Shown in pieces: positions 1-8,883 of a DNA stretch of 64,000 nt. Positions within the stretch are counted from its first letter, which is position 1. Every line of letters begins with the position of its first letter. The position numbers and the translations under genes were made by a program. Origin of the DNA: Acidobacteriota bacterium (GTDB lineage: Bacteria; Acidobacteriota; Holophagae; Holophagales; Holophagaceae); the NCBI GenBank assembly GCA_005788175.1, contig SXYX01000014.1, positions 23,277-87,276 of the forward strand, in the 5' to 3' direction. The notes below the pieces were generated by a model. That model saw only the letters and a list, made by a program, of their open reading frames with translations, was not told where the DNA came from and did no database searches.

Positions 1-100
1 TAACCTGGGCTCCCTGTTCAGCTAGAACATTTGCTATTGACTCCCCGATACCCTGAGAGGCTCCTGTGATGATTACAATTTTTCCTTGAAGAGAAAACAT
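1..100 (-). CDS. fabG: 3-oxoacyl-ACP reductase, N-terminal part (cut by window edge)
   Basis: Only the first 33 codons lie in the window. They read as the start of a short-chain dehydrogenase: a short lead, then a beta strand rich in Ile/Val and the TGASQGIG dinucleotide-binding turn at about residues 13-20. A strong AGGAGG ribosome site lies a few bases before the ATG at 98-100. The gene follows fabD by about 20 bp on the same strand, the usual fab cluster order, which is why FabG (NADPH-dependent reduction of beta-ketoacyl-ACP) is preferred over other SDR enzymes. The catalytic Ser-Tyr-Lys part is outside the window, so the SDR call is firm and the FabG call rests on context. Confidence 0.8.
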   Translation of the reverse strand, partial: MFSLQGKIVIITGASQGIGESIANVLAEQGAQV

Positions 101-119
101 GAGCCTCCTAGGTTTGCAT

Positions 120-1058
120 TCAGTTTAACAAGGCTAGGTCTTCTTCGGTTCCAATGGAAATACTAGTGATGCCTTCGCGTTGTCGATCAAGGGCTTGTCG
201 TTTAACCAATCCGCTCAAAACCTTTCCCGGACCACACTCAATGAAGGTTGTAACTCCCGCGCCCAAAAGATAATCGACGGTATCTTCCCAAAGTACTGCA
301 TGATCAATCTGCTGAATTAGGCCCTGACGCAATAATTGAGAATCTCGAGTGGGGAGTGCGCTAATATTCTGAACCAAGGGTATGTTTGCTTTTTGAAATG
401 ATAGATTTTCAAGAATAGGGGTCATGCTTTCTCGAGCGGGTAACATCAGAGGGGAATGGAAAGGAGCGCTGACAGGGAGCTCGATTGCACGCTTGCCTTT
501 GATTTTTTTCGCTTCTTCGATGGCTGTATGCACAGTTCTTGTATGACCAGCAATAACGATTTGGCCTGGACCATTATAGTTAGCTGGAGAAACGATTCCG
601 CCGGATATCTTCATCGCTGAATCGCAACAGCTGATGACTTCCTCACGACTCATGCCGATCATAGCAGCCATAGTACCCTCACCCTCCGGTACGGCTGACT
701 GCATCGCTTGACCTCTTTGATGAACTGTATGAAGAGCTTCTTCGAATGTAATAACACCACTAGCAACACAGGCTGAATATTCCCCAAGAGAATGTCCTGC
801 AACAAAATGAGGAACAGGAAGACGATGCTTGAAGGATGTCATGACCATCCATGAATGGGTCAAAATGGCAGGTTGAGTGAACTGCGTCAATTTCAGCTTC
901 TGCTCAGGTCCATGCTCCATAAGATTCTGAAGAGAAAACCCTAACATTTTTTCAGCTGAGGCTAACACAGCTCGATTTTCAGGAAGATGACTAAGGGCCG
1001 AACCCATTCCAACAAATTGAGATCCTTGACCCGGGAAAAGCCAGGCGACCTCGGTCAT
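120..1058 (-). CDS. fabD: malonyl-CoA:ACP transacylase
   Basis: Cytosolic enzyme that moves malonyl groups from CoA to acyl carrier protein for fatty-acid elongation. The 312-residue length is normal. Family marks are visible: GQGSQ near residue 10, the nucleophile Ser90 in GHSLGEYSA, a conserved Arg115 in the HQRGQAMQ segment, and the catalytic His201 in [11 protein letters not shown]. The start overlaps the end of plsX by 4 bp, so the two are translationally coupled. fabH, often placed between plsX and fabD, is not here. Function is certain from sequence. Confidence 0.97.
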   Translation of the reverse strand: MTEVAWLFPGQGSQFVGMGSALSHLPENRAVLASAEKMLGFSLQNLMEHGPEQKLKLTQFTQPAILTHSWMVMTSFKHRLPVPHFVAGHSLGEYSACVASGVITFEEALHTVHQRGQAMQSAVPEGEGTMAAMIGMSREEVISCCDSAMKISGGIVSPANYNGPGQIVIAGHTRTVHTAIEEAKKIKGKRAIELPVSAPFHSPLMLPARESMTPILENLSFQKANIPLVQNISALPTRDSQLLRQGLIQQIDHAVLWEDTVDYLLGAGVTTFIECGPGKVLSGLVKRQALDRQREGITSISIGTEEDLALLN

Positions 1059-2077
1059 AAGGATCCCATTTTGGCTATACCTTCAGCAATACGACGGGGT
1101 AGTTCATATTTAATATTTTCCATGGCGGCTCTAATAGCATTTTTCACTGCTCGGGCATCGCTACTTCCATGACCAATGATCGAAACGCCCTGAATTCCTA
1201 AAAGAGGTAATCCTCCAAATTCTTTATAATCAAGTTTTTTGAAAAAGGATCGTAGGGGTTTCATAATTAAAAGAGAGCCTAAGCGTGCAAGCAAATTAGA
1301 AGTTAGAGCTTCTTTAATACCGTTCTTTAAAAGTTTGGCAGTACCTTCAGCGCTTTTTAGTAGCACATTACCGATATATCCATCGCAGACAATGACATCG
1401 AATTTCCCATTCCATACATCTCGACCTTCTGCATTACCTTTGAAATTAAGTTTTGAACTGCGCATGAGTTCGGCAGCCTTTAGAGTTACTTCGGTACCCT
1501 TCATTTCTTCCTCGCCGATACTCATGACACCTACAGTCGGCCGATTAATACCAAAAATTTGCTCGGCGTAAATTGAACCCATAATTCCAAAACAGACCAA
1601 GTGTTCCGGTCGAGAATCAATACTCGCACCCACTTCAATTAAAATTGTAGGGGTAGATTTTGTGTTGGGCATTGGGCTAGCAAGTCCTGGGCGGTCTACG
1701 CCCTCTAATTTACCAATTACAAGGGTGCTGGCGACCATGGCTGCGCCAGTATGCCCAAGACTTACCATGCCATCACAAGCTCCCTCCCGAACAAGTTGAG
1801 CTGCTACGCGAATTGAACTATCTTTTTTTTCTTTGAGAATCACCATGGGATGATCATTGAAATCTACAATCATAGATGCATGAGCGAAGCTCACTCTTTG
1901 TTTCAAATCAGAAGTCCAAGCCTTTGATTTACACTTCTCTCGTAGAAGGGCCTCTGGACCCACCAAAGTGAGATGGAGTTCTGGCCAAGCGCTGAGAGCA
2001 TCCAAGGCCCCTTGAAGGGTGGCCTCAGGAGCGAAATCGCCTCCCATGACATCGAGTGCGATCCGATACTCAGACAA
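1055..2077 (-). CDS. plsX: phosphate acyltransferase PlsX
   Basis: Converts acyl-ACP to acyl-phosphate, the donor used by PlsY to make lysophosphatidate. The 340-residue protein starts with the family hallmark ALDVMGGDFAPEATLQGA and contains the conserved SLGHTGAAMVAST and CDGYIGNVLLKSAEG blocks. It lies between rpmF (17 bp upstream) and fabD (4 bp overlap), the classic rpmF-plsX-fab arrangement that links ribosome and membrane synthesis. It is a peripheral cytoplasmic protein with no obvious membrane spans. Confidence 0.97.
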   Translation of the reverse strand: MSEYRIALDVMGGDFAPEATLQGALDALSAWPELHLTLVGPEALLREKCKSKAWTSDLKQRVSFAHASMIVDFNDHPMVILKEKKDSSIRVAAQLVREGACDGMVSLGHTGAAMVASTLVIGKLEGVDRPGLASPMPNTKSTPTILIEVGASIDSRPEHLVCFGIMGSIYAEQIFGINRPTVGVMSIGEEEMKGTEVTLKAAELMRSSKLNFKGNAEGRDVWNGKFDVIVCDGYIGNVLLKSAEGTAKLLKNGIKEALTSNLLARLGSLLIMKPLRSFFKKLDYKEFGGLPLLGIQGVSIIGHGSSDARAVKNAIRAAMENIKYELPRRIAEGIAKMGSL

Positions 2078-2094
2078 TACGCTCTATCCTTTGT

Positions 2095-2280
2095 CTAGAC
2101 AGTAGCCGAGACTCGCGTAACGAGTTTACCTCGGTAAAAACCACAATGTGGGCAGACGCGATGAGGAAGTTTGGATTCCCCACAATTTGAACATTTAGCT
2201 AGAGAAACAGGGGCTAAGGCGTCATGCGCGCGACGTCGATCACGGCGGGCTTTGGAATGGCGTCGTTTTGGATTTGGCAT
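2095..2280 (-). CDS. rpmF: 50S ribosomal protein L32
   Basis: Small basic 61-residue protein of the large ribosomal subunit. It has the L32 N-terminus rich in Pro, Lys, Arg and His (MPNPKRRHSKARRDRRR) followed by a zinc ribbon with CSNCG and CPHCG pairs, so this is the zinc-binding (C+) form. It sits directly between a DUF177 gene and plsX, the common gene order. Confidence 0.97.
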   Translation of the reverse strand: MPNPKRRHSKARRDRRRAHDALAPVSLAKCSNCGESKLPHRVCPHCGFYRGKLVTRVSATV

Positions 2281-2310
2281 GACAAACTCCGAACTTCTAA
2301 TGATAACAAA

Positions 2311-2832
2311 TTAGTCATTTAAGTCTAGTTTAAGTTTCTTCAGGGCTAGGGCTAGGGCTGACGGTTCAGAGATCAATTCTTGTTGGCAATGGCAAGATCC
2401 CTTGTTCCAATTCTTGCCACATTGGGGGCAGAGACCTTGGCATTTTTCATCACATAAAACACAGGATGGAACTTGAAGTTCAATCTGTTCACGTAAGAAA
2501 TCTTGTTCTTCAATTTCATGGGATTCGAAATAGATCACATCCAGATCTTGTTTTCCAACAGTGTGATCTCCTCCTTCAAGAAGATCGGGGTCAAAACTAC
2601 CCATAAACTGAATATTGAAGGAGAGAGAAACATCTACAGGAGTAAGGCAGCGAGAACAAGCACCTAACCAAGTACATTGAGATTTCAAATCAATATAGAT
2701 ATCTTCTTTTGAAGGCAACAGCAACAGTTCATAAGTGATGTTTTCAGCAGTAGATCCATCCGTGAGTCTAAGTCGATCACAGCGATCACGCTTACGCCAT
2801 CCTTCTTCGGGAAGAGTTTTAAGATCGATCAT
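2311..2832 (-). CDS. DUF177 (YceD-like) protein
   Basis: 173-residue protein of the DUF177/YceD family, nearly always encoded just before rpmF. YceD-type proteins have been linked to 23S rRNA accumulation; the biochemical role is not settled. Visible here are a central region with a C-x-x-C pair (SRC-LTPV segment) and a C-terminal zinc-ribbon-like cluster with CVLCDEKCQGLCPQCG, followed by a His-Cys pair. The C-terminal cysteine cluster resembles that of the longer members in many phyla. It is 30 bp upstream of rpmF and 5 bp downstream of the pseudopilin gene, so it probably belongs to the same transcript. Confidence 0.85.
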   Translation of the reverse strand: MIDLKTLPEEGWRKRDRCDRLRLTDGSTAENITYELLLLPSKEDIYIDLKSQCTWLGACSRCLTPVDVSLSFNIQFMGSFDPDLLEGGDHTVGKQDLDVIYFESHEIEEQDFLREQIELQVPSCVLCDEKCQGLCPQCGKNWNKGSCHCQQELISEPSALALALKKLKLDLND

Positions 2833-2837
2833 TGGAC

Positions 2838-3263
2838 CTAAGTTCCATTAGCGGATTCATTGCCTGTCACCTGAAAAGGTGTCCGTGTTACTCCGGAGTA
2901 TTCATTAGTACGGTCTGGCACACCTAGGTATTTAAGTTCATATGTATTCTTTGTAGCTCGCCCCTGATAGGGTTGACCAAAAGGGTCGCTGTTTTTCATT
3001 CCAACTTTTATAAAATTCTCTTTTAGGAGGGGAGAATTCGAGGCCACCATTGATTCATAAGAGGGTAATTCAGGGTATTGACCATACTTCAAATAATATT
3101 GATCCAAACCCTCGGCAACAATTTTTATATCATCCTGAGCTTTGATATGCCTTGAGCTCATGGAATAACGTTGATACTGCTGAAACCCTAAAGTACCCAA
3201 AAGAGCAATGATCGTCATGGCAACCAGAAGTTCGAGAAGTGAAAAGCCTTTGTTGGACATCAT
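2838..3263 (-). CDS. type II secretion / type IV pilin-like pseudopilin (GspG-like)
   Basis: 141-residue prepilin. A short leader ends in Gly followed by FSLLELLVAMTIIALLG, which gives a class III cleavage site (G/F), the conserved Glu5 of the mature protein and a hydrophobic assembly helix. The C-terminal half carries DDIKIVAEGLDQYYLKYGQYP and a DPFGQPYQG motif similar to the DPWGxPY block of GspG major pseudopilins. Two adjacent ATGs exist. The second (3260) has the better distance from an AGAGG site. It stands alone at the head of the DUF177-rpmF run; its likely motor partner is the GspE-type ATPase at 22262-23899. It could also be a minor type IV pilin. Confidence 0.75.
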   Translation of the reverse strand: MMSNKGFSLLELLVAMTIIALLGTLGFQQYQRYSMSSRHIKAQDDIKIVAEGLDQYYLKYGQYPELPSYESMVASNSPLLKENFIKVGMKNSDPFGQPYQGRATKNTYELKYLGVPDRTNEYSGVTRTPFQVTGNESANGT

Positions 3264-3396
3264 CGAACCTCTCTTGAGAAGATCCCATAGGTTAGGTATG
3301 CGTTAGTTTCTCATAATTCTTCTATAATTCAATTTAGAAACCCTTGGTCTGTCTAAGTTATCTAACGCTTATCTCTTTAATTTTTAGGGAATCTTT

Positions 3397-4524
3397 TTGA
3401 AACATATCTTGTTTGCTCATCGAAAGCTGTCCTTCGGAGGAGGCGAGCGGGTTCTCGTCGAACAGATTGCTTCACTGTCTCATTTACCCGTCAAGATTTC
3501 CGTACTCTTTAGAAAAGACAAGCGCCGAAGAGATCTTGAATCTGAGATTCGTAGGCGCAATCCTCAAGTTGATGAAATTGAATATCGGCCCTCAGTTTGG
3601 AGTGTCTACCGATGGATCATAGCCCATCGACCCGATGTTATTGTTCTCTGTAATCACAAAGGAGCAATTTTAGCCCTACTCCTTCTATCTCTTCAAGGAA
3701 TTAAGATTCCTACATTAGTGACCCTGCACGAACATTATCCACGTCATTTAAAAAAATACCGTTGGATTGCGAAGTGGGTCGACGCGTGGATTTGTACTTA
3801 TGATTTTTCCATCGCCGTGCATCGTGAACTTAGCCAAGCTCCCTGCCACATCATGCATCCTATTTATTTGGATCATCTACCCCAGATCCCTCATGAGATT
3901 GATGAAGTTTCTCGACAAGAAAGTCGAGTTCTATGGTCCATTCCCCCTGAGGCTTTAGTGTTGGGCTATTGTGGACAGGTTGATACACGAAAAGACCCTC
4001 ATGCCTTCATTCAGCTTGGCGTATATCTAGAATCGTATCTAGGACGTCCAGTAACTCTGGTATTGGCTGGACGAATTGATCCCCTTTTTAGAGATCAGAT
4101 CAGAAATTACGCTACAAAAAGTAGGCTTCGTGGCTCCCTAATTATGACGGGGGCTCTCGAGCATTTTGAGAATGTATTTAGATGTTTAGATCTCTTTGCC
4201 TTGACCAGTCGAAATGAAGGTTTTTTTCCTATTTCACTTTTAGAATCCTTGCATTATGGAGTACCTATCGTAGCTCCGACAGTGGGAGGAATCGAATCTG
4301 TTGCTCGAGGACACCGTGGTGCCTTTTTAATCGATAAAGATGATGATCGGCAAGCGATACCTTTGTCGGCTCTTAAGAAAACAGCCCGACAAGTAGCCAC
4401 TGTACTGAAGCATAAGCACCGATGGGAGGCTGAAAAAAAGGGCACTCGAGATCTCTTGTTAACATTAGTAGATGCAGTTAAACATCAACCAACTCTCGAA
4501 GATATCCTAGCTCCATGGATTTAA
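3397..4524 (+). CDS. glycosyltransferase family 4 (GT-B fold)
   Basis: 375-residue cytosolic or membrane-associated sugar transferase. The N-terminal domain has the HRKLSFGGGERVL glycine loop, and the C-terminal donor-binding domain contains LTSRNEGFFPISLLESLHYGVPIVAP followed by GGIESV. This is the E-x7-E type nucleotide-sugar site of GT4 retaining enzymes. The start is TTG with an AGGGA site upstream; no ATG gives the full N-terminal strand. It overlaps the next gene by 10 bp. With the heptosyltransferase-like neighbour it probably builds lipopolysaccharide core or a related glycan. The acceptor cannot be read from sequence. Confidence 0.88.
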   Translation: MKHILFAHRKLSFGGGERVLVEQIASLSHLPVKISVLFRKDKRRRDLESEIRRRNPQVDEIEYRPSVWSVYRWIIAHRPDVIVLCNHKGAILALLLLSLQGIKIPTLVTLHEHYPRHLKKYRWIAKWVDAWICTYDFSIAVHRELSQAPCHIMHPIYLDHLPQIPHEIDEVSRQESRVLWSIPPEALVLGYCGQVDTRKDPHAFIQLGVYLESYLGRPVTLVLAGRIDPLFRDQIRNYATKSRLRGSLIMTGALEHFENVFRCLDLFALTSRNEGFFPISLLESLHYGVPIVAPTVGGIESVARGHRGAFLIDKDDDRQAIPLSALKKTARQVATVLKHKHRWEAEKKGTRDLLLTLVDAVKHQPTLEDILAPWI

Positions 4525-5486
4525 TCCCACTAAATGCCACATGGGTACGATTCCCTAGGTTTGTAGGGGATGCTGCTATGCAGATGCCCGTCCTCAGATT
4601 ACTTCGGATGCTTGGAATCGGCCCCATAGTCATATGGGGCCCTCGAATGACGGTTGAAATTCTTAAAGGAAGTGATCTTTGTGATTTCATCGTTCCCGAA
4701 GATCAAAAACCCTCCGCTTGGACGATGGCAAGATCTTTGCGACAATATCAACCCGCGCGCTCAATCCATTTCACTAAGTCTATGCGTCCCGCCTTCGCAG
4801 CTTGGCTGGCCAAAGTACCTGAGCGAATTGGGGTTTCGGAAAGTCTCGCAGGTTTTTTCAATACGATCAGTCGGCCCTTTTGGAGCGCTAAAGGACCCTT
4901 TTTACTGCGCTACCATCATGTGCTTCGACAGCGATGGCCCGAGAGTCCCGATATGCCCTTTGCTGATTTTAAGCCTCATATCAAGATTGATACTCCTGCG
5001 CAACCTTATGTCGTGATGATGCCTGGATCTACTTGGACTTCAAAAATGTGGCCTGCCGATGCTTATCGCCAACTGCTTTTACTATTTCGCTCTGAAGGGT
5101 TTCAAGTTGTTATATTGGGCTCCCCTGAGGAAGTTGGCCTGTGTGATGCCATCGCCCAAGGAGACGGAATCAATCTAGCTGGAAAAACAACGCTTAAAGA
5201 AGCTGCAGCATGGCTTCATCAATCACGACTAGCAATAGGAAACGATTCGGGTTTATCTCACTTAGCAGCAGCTACGGGAACCAAAACGCTTACCTTTTAT
5301 GGGGCTACGGATCCAGAAGGTTCTTTGCCTTGGGGTCCTTACAGTAGCGAAATGCGTAAAGCTGGCATCTCCTGTTCGCCCTGTTTTAAATCTAAGTGTT
5401 TTGTAAAAAATCATCCCTGCATGACAAAGCTTACAGCTATGGATGTATGGGTCACCGCAAAATCTTTAGCAGGATCATCTCAATGA
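4515..5486 (+). CDS. glycosyltransferase family 9 (ADP-heptose:LPS heptosyltransferase-like)
   Basis: 323-residue GT9 protein. Recognisable are the N-terminal WVRFPRFVGDAAMQMPVL strand-loop, the MMPGSTWTSKMWP donor-site block in the middle, and the C-terminal GNDSGLSHLAAATGTKTLTFYGATDP motif typical of WaaF/WaaC. A Cys-rich tail (CSPCFKSKC) matches that of many WaaF-type enzymes. It overlaps the GT4 gene at its start and the DUF1573 gene at its end (ATGA). It probably adds heptose to the LPS inner core, but other GT9 enzymes add different sugars. Confidence 0.85.
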   Translation: MDLIPLNATWVRFPRFVGDAAMQMPVLRLLRMLGIGPIVIWGPRMTVEILKGSDLCDFIVPEDQKPSAWTMARSLRQYQPARSIHFTKSMRPAFAAWLAKVPERIGVSESLAGFFNTISRPFWSAKGPFLLRYHHVLRQRWPESPDMPFADFKPHIKIDTPAQPYVVMMPGSTWTSKMWPADAYRQLLLLFRSEGFQVVILGSPEEVGLCDAIAQGDGINLAGKTTLKEAAAWLHQSRLAIGNDSGLSHLAAATGTKTLTFYGATDPEGSLPWGPYSSEMRKAGISCSPCFKSKCFVKNHPCMTKLTAMDVWVTAKSLAGSSQ

Positions 5487-6154
5487 AAAAATTAATTCTT
5501 AGTCTATCGATAACTATAATACTAGGATCTCTTCAGGGTCAAACCGTTTCATTCCAAACAAAGATGTTAGATCTAGGATCCGTAAAGAGTAATACAAAAG
5601 TTAAAGGTACATACAAAATCAGCAACCAAGGTAACGCATATCTTCAGATTTCTGAATTACGTCCATCCTGTGGATGCGCATCGACCGTACTAGGACAATG
5701 GGGACTCCAACCAAAAGAGATTTCAATCATTGAAGTCACGCTTGATACAACCGGAATGAAAGGCGATGTAATAAAAAGTATACAAGTTGTTACAAATGAT
5801 CCTCAAAGCCCTACCACGCTACTAACCCTAAAAGCTAAGGTGATTCCAGATTTGGATATTAGTCAAGAAGTTATCTTTTGGGTTAATTTATCTGAGAAAC
5901 CTTCCGCTAAAACAACAATTCGTTTTCATTCAAATATAGATCAACAGGTCGATATCAATGCTATAGATACCCGTTCATCGGGATGGATCAAGGCATCGAC
6001 AAATATTGAAGGAAAAGATGCTCTTTTGATTATCGAAGGTAATGCTGAGAAACTAAATTCGAAAAAGCGTTATGGTATCGACATAATTAACGTTGACATC
6101 ATAGGCAACCATAAAGCTCGAATTCCCATAAAGATTGTTTGGGAGCTTGATTAA
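5483..6154 (+). CDS. secreted DUF1573 protein
   Basis: 223 residues from the ATG that overlaps the stop of the preceding gene (ATGA). A signal peptide is clear: MKK, then a hydrophobic stretch ending near GSLQGQ. Residues 25-115 match DUF1573: a beta-sandwich with LDLGSVKSNTKVKGTYKISN, the signature PSCGC, and VTNDPQSP. The family is abundant in Bacteroidetes and Acidobacteria and resembles Ig/ASH-like folds; its role is unknown. The C-terminal 100 residues look like a second beta domain. Open reading extends 29 codons further upstream but inside the GT9 gene, so the later start is chosen. Confidence 0.85.
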   Translation: MKKLILSLSITIILGSLQGQTVSFQTKMLDLGSVKSNTKVKGTYKISNQGNAYLQISELRPSCGCASTVLGQWGLQPKEISIIEVTLDTTGMKGDVIKSIQVVTNDPQSPTTLLTLKAKVIPDLDISQEVIFWVNLSEKPSAKTTIRFHSNIDQQVDINAIDTRSSGWIKASTNIEGKDALLIIEGNAEKLNSKKRYGIDIINVDIIGNHKARIPIKIVWELD

Positions 6155-6163
6155 GGATTCCAA

Positions 6164-7090
6164 ATGAATGTACCGCAACGTGCCTCCCATTTTAGTGGTC
6201 TTTTTTTTATTTTATTAACGTCGCTAATATGGGGACTCACTTTCCCAATCGCCAAATATCTCTTAATGACGGGTTTGACTCCTGAATTACTTCTAGGTAT
6301 ACGCTTTACCATCGGATCTTTGATACTTTTAGTATTCGTGTTGACGCAACCCTTACGGTTCCCTCGTCAGACTTATATCGATGGCTTGGTACTAGGTATT
6401 GGTTTAGCAGCTATCTTTTGGCTTCAAATGCACGGACTTCAAACAACAACCGCAACTAAGTCAGGATTTATCACTGGCTTCTATGTCATTTTCACTTTTA
6501 TCTTAGCAACACTTTTAGGCGATAAGTTTAATCGATATCACGTCATCGCTTCATTCATAGCGATTCTTGGATTAGGTCTTTTTGTTTATAGTCCCAAACA
6601 GCCCTTTGGTGGATGGACTGTAGGAGATTCTCAAACCCTCCTCTCTGCTTTTCTAATTGGAGTGAATATTGTCTTAACGTCTATCTACGCTAAACGTTCG
6701 GCTCCTCTCATCTTGGCTCTCCTTAAATGTTCTGTTGTAGCTATTGTTCTCAGCGCTATGGCTTTTGTTCAAACAACCCCTGAACAATTTAATCTCCTAA
6801 AGCAACTCAGTTATCAAACTTCTTTTTGGATTCCACTACTGTACCTAGCGATTTTTGCAACCTCCATAGCTTTCTGGCTTCAGTGTCGCTTTCAGCCTTC
6901 TCTTACCTCCACAGAGACAGGGGTGATCTTTTCTCTTGAGCCAGTATTTGGGGCCTTGCTTGCAGCGACAGGTTGGATTCCGGGTATTCGAGATCAGTTA
7001 GGTTTAATTTCAATTTTGGGAGCTACGTTGATGTTCTTTGCCACCTTAATTAGCCAATGGCCTACCAAGAAATCTCCTGAAGGCCTCTGA
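6164..7090 (+). CDS. EamA/DMT-family inner-membrane transporter
   Basis: 308-residue protein with ten evenly spaced hydrophobic segments arranged as two EamA repeats. Repeat one begins ILLTSLIWGLTFPIAKYLL; the second ends in the conserved SLTSTETGVIFSLEPVFGALLA stretch followed by two helices. DMT proteins move amino acids, metabolites or drugs; the substrate here is unknown. It starts 9 bp after the DUF1573 gene, so it is probably the last gene of the 3.4-7.1 kb plus-strand operon. It converges on the photolyase gene with a 16 bp gap. Confidence 0.9.
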   Translation: MNVPQRASHFSGLFFILLTSLIWGLTFPIAKYLLMTGLTPELLLGIRFTIGSLILLVFVLTQPLRFPRQTYIDGLVLGIGLAAIFWLQMHGLQTTTATKSGFITGFYVIFTFILATLLGDKFNRYHVIASFIAILGLGLFVYSPKQPFGGWTVGDSQTLLSAFLIGVNIVLTSIYAKRSAPLILALLKCSVVAIVLSAMAFVQTTPEQFNLLKQLSYQTSFWIPLLYLAIFATSIAFWLQCRFQPSLTSTETGVIFSLEPVFGALLAATGWIPGIRDQLGLISILGATLMFFATLISQWPTKKSPEGL

Positions 7091-7106
7091 TCCACAAATG
7101 CTTCGA

Positions 7107-8645
7107 TCATAAAGTGCCTTCCGCCATTTTCTGTAAACTCAATGCTGCTTGCGTTCGAATCGCCCGTTTTTTTTCTGGCGTAAACTTATCCCATGTCGAA
7201 AATACGTACGGCATGCGTTGATTACCGCGAAACTTGTCTTCGTTACGTACCAGAAAATCCCAATACAGCGCATTAAATGGGCAGGCCTTTTCACCCGTCA
7301 TTTCATCGGGGTCATACTTACACTTTTCACAATAATTGCTCATACGGTGAATGTATTTTCCGCTAGCGGCATAAGGCTTGCTGGCTACGACTCCACCATC
7401 ACCAAACAATGCCATGCCTAGCGTATTGGGCATTTCTACCCATTCATACGCATCGGAGTAGACTGCGAGATACCACGTCTGTACCGCCTTCACATCCAAC
7501 CCTGTGAGTAGTGCAAAATTACCTGTTACCATTAGGCGCTGAATATGGTGGGAATAGGCATGATCGCGTGTGTGACGCACCGATTCTGCCATACAAAACA
7601 TATGGGTCGGAGCACCCCAGTAAAATTCTGGCAATGGTCGCGTGGCATCAAGGCTGTTGCGCTCCCCATATTCGGGCATGAGATGCCAATAAATACCGCG
7701 AATATACTCTCGCCAACCGAGAACTTGACGAATAAAGCCTTCTACTGCATTCAGCGGTGCTTTTCCTGTGCGATAAGCTACTTCCGCCTGCTGACATATC
7801 TCTAGCGGTAACAGCAAACCCGCGTTGAGATAGCTGGAAATCAGCGAATGATAAAGATACGGCTCACCCGCCACCATGGCATCCTGATAGTCACCGAAAT
7901 TAGGAAGAAGATGCGTGGCGAAATGCTCAAGCTCCATCAGTGCTTGTTTACGTGTAACCGCATACTGAAATGGCTCCAGCGTTCCAAAATGATGACTAAA
8001 GCGTTCTTTGACCAAGGTCAATACTTCGTTGGTGATAATTGATTTTTGATGACTCATGCGAAGAGGCACGGTCATACCTGATTTCGGTGGTTTACGATTC
8101 TCCTTGTCATAATTCCATTCGCCACCCGTGGGTTTGTCACCTGGTTCAATTAGTAACCCATATTTTCTACGCATTTCGCGGTAGAAAAACTCCATGCGGA
8201 GCTGTTTTTTGTCCTTTACCCATGCTGCAAACTCTGCATGCGTTGCCAGAAAGCGTTTGTCGGGAAGAATTTCCACCGGAATATCGAACGTTTTTTGCCA
8301 GGCTTTCATCATTTCTAGCAAACGATATTCACCAGGTTCGGTCACTACCACATTTGAGGGTTTTAATTCTTGAACTGCACGTTTCAGTTCACCGGTGAAA
8401 CTACCTGTATTTTTAGAATCATTCAATTTTACGTATCGCACCCGTAAGCCACTTGATTCTAACTCCGCTGCAAAATGTCGCATGGCAGAAAATAAGAACG
8501 CAATTTTTTTTGGGTGATGAGGAACGCAACTAGCTTCCTCCATCACTTCACATAGCATGATGGTGTCCCTTTTTTTGTTTATCCCTTGCAGTGATGTAAT
8601 AGATTCAGAAAGCTGATCAGCGAGAATCAGACGAAGAACGGTCAT
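7107..8645 (-). CDS. Fe-S cryptochrome / (6-4) photolyase-related protein (FeS-BCP, PhrB/CryB type)
   Basis: 512 residues. The N-terminal Rossmann-like domain starts LRLILADQLSESITSL, typical of the 'deoxyribodipyrimidine photolyase-related' family (DUF523-like PhrB/CryB group). The C-terminal FAD-binding helical domain contains GWREYIRGIYW, the HHIQRLMVTGNFALL block, and the cysteines that hold a [4Fe-4S] cluster: CEKCKYDPDEMTGEKACPFN near the C-terminus plus an upstream FCMAESV. Members repair (6-4) photoproducts or sense light with FAD and a lumazine cofactor. The ATG at 8645 has GGAG 8 nt before it and overlaps the stop of the DUF2805-like reading frame (ATGA); a TTG 18 bp further up is less likely. 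It lies alone between an EamA gene and the ATP synthase terminator, which suggests acquisition as a unit. Confidence 0.93.
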   Translation of the reverse strand: MTVLRLILADQLSESITSLQGINKKRDTIMLCEVMEEASCVPHHPKKIAFLFSAMRHFAAELESSGLRVRYVKLNDSKNTGSFTGELKRAVQELKPSNVVVTEPGEYRLLEMMKAWQKTFDIPVEILPDKRFLATHAEFAAWVKDKKQLRMEFFYREMRRKYGLLIEPGDKPTGGEWNYDKENRKPPKSGMTVPLRMSHQKSIITNEVLTLVKERFSHHFGTLEPFQYAVTRKQALMELEHFATHLLPNFGDYQDAMVAGEPYLYHSLISSYLNAGLLLPLEICQQAEVAYRTGKAPLNAVEGFIRQVLGWREYIRGIYWHLMPEYGERNSLDATRPLPEFYWGAPTHMFCMAESVRHTRDHAYSHHIQRLMVTGNFALLTGLDVKAVQTWYLAVYSDAYEWVEMPNTLGMALFGDGGVVASKPYAASGKYIHRMSNYCEKCKYDPDEMTGEKACPFNALYWDFLVRNEDKFRGNQRMPYVFSTWDKFTPEKKRAIRTQAALSLQKMAEGTL

Positions 8646-8839
8646 TGTTCTAACTCCGACCAAAGCAATTCAGTTCGCTTTTCATACTTCATACTGCATC
8701 CTGAACCATATTTGTCCCATAGAGTAAAACTCCCTACTTTTAGGTTACTACGAATGATTTTTGTACCTTCAGCCTCACCAAGTCCGCATTTATTAATTTT
8801 ATGAAATGACACATCATCCGCCCATACGATGTGGGTAAT
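8642..8839 (-). pseudogene. DUF2805 / TIGR03643-like small protein gene with eroded 5' end
   Basis: A frame open for 65 codons ends in a TGA that overlaps the photolyase ATG. Its translation has the pattern I recall for the DUF2805/TIGR03643 family: VWADDVSFHKI, then GLGEAEGTKIIRSNLK, GSFTLW and a basic tail KYEKR. That family is often encoded beside FeS-type photolyases. No ATG lies at the domain start: an in-frame TAA directly precedes the Ile of ITHIVWAD, and the first ordinary start is a GTG at 8812, which would cut off the first nine residues of the domain. Either translation begins at a rare codon (ATT at 8839) or the 5' end was lost. Function of the family is unknown. Confidence 0.6.
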
Positions 8840-8883
8840 TTAGTTGATGAAGGTTTCTGTATATTAAATTCTCATGCTTTCAT

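Noticed and set aside
4654..5016. 120-codon frame inside the heptosyltransferase-like gene
   Set aside because: Fully nested in a recognised gene in another phase, with no support.
8039..8398. 120-codon open frame on the plus strand inside the photolyase gene
   Set aside because: It is antisense to a well-conserved gene, has no ribosome site and no family features.
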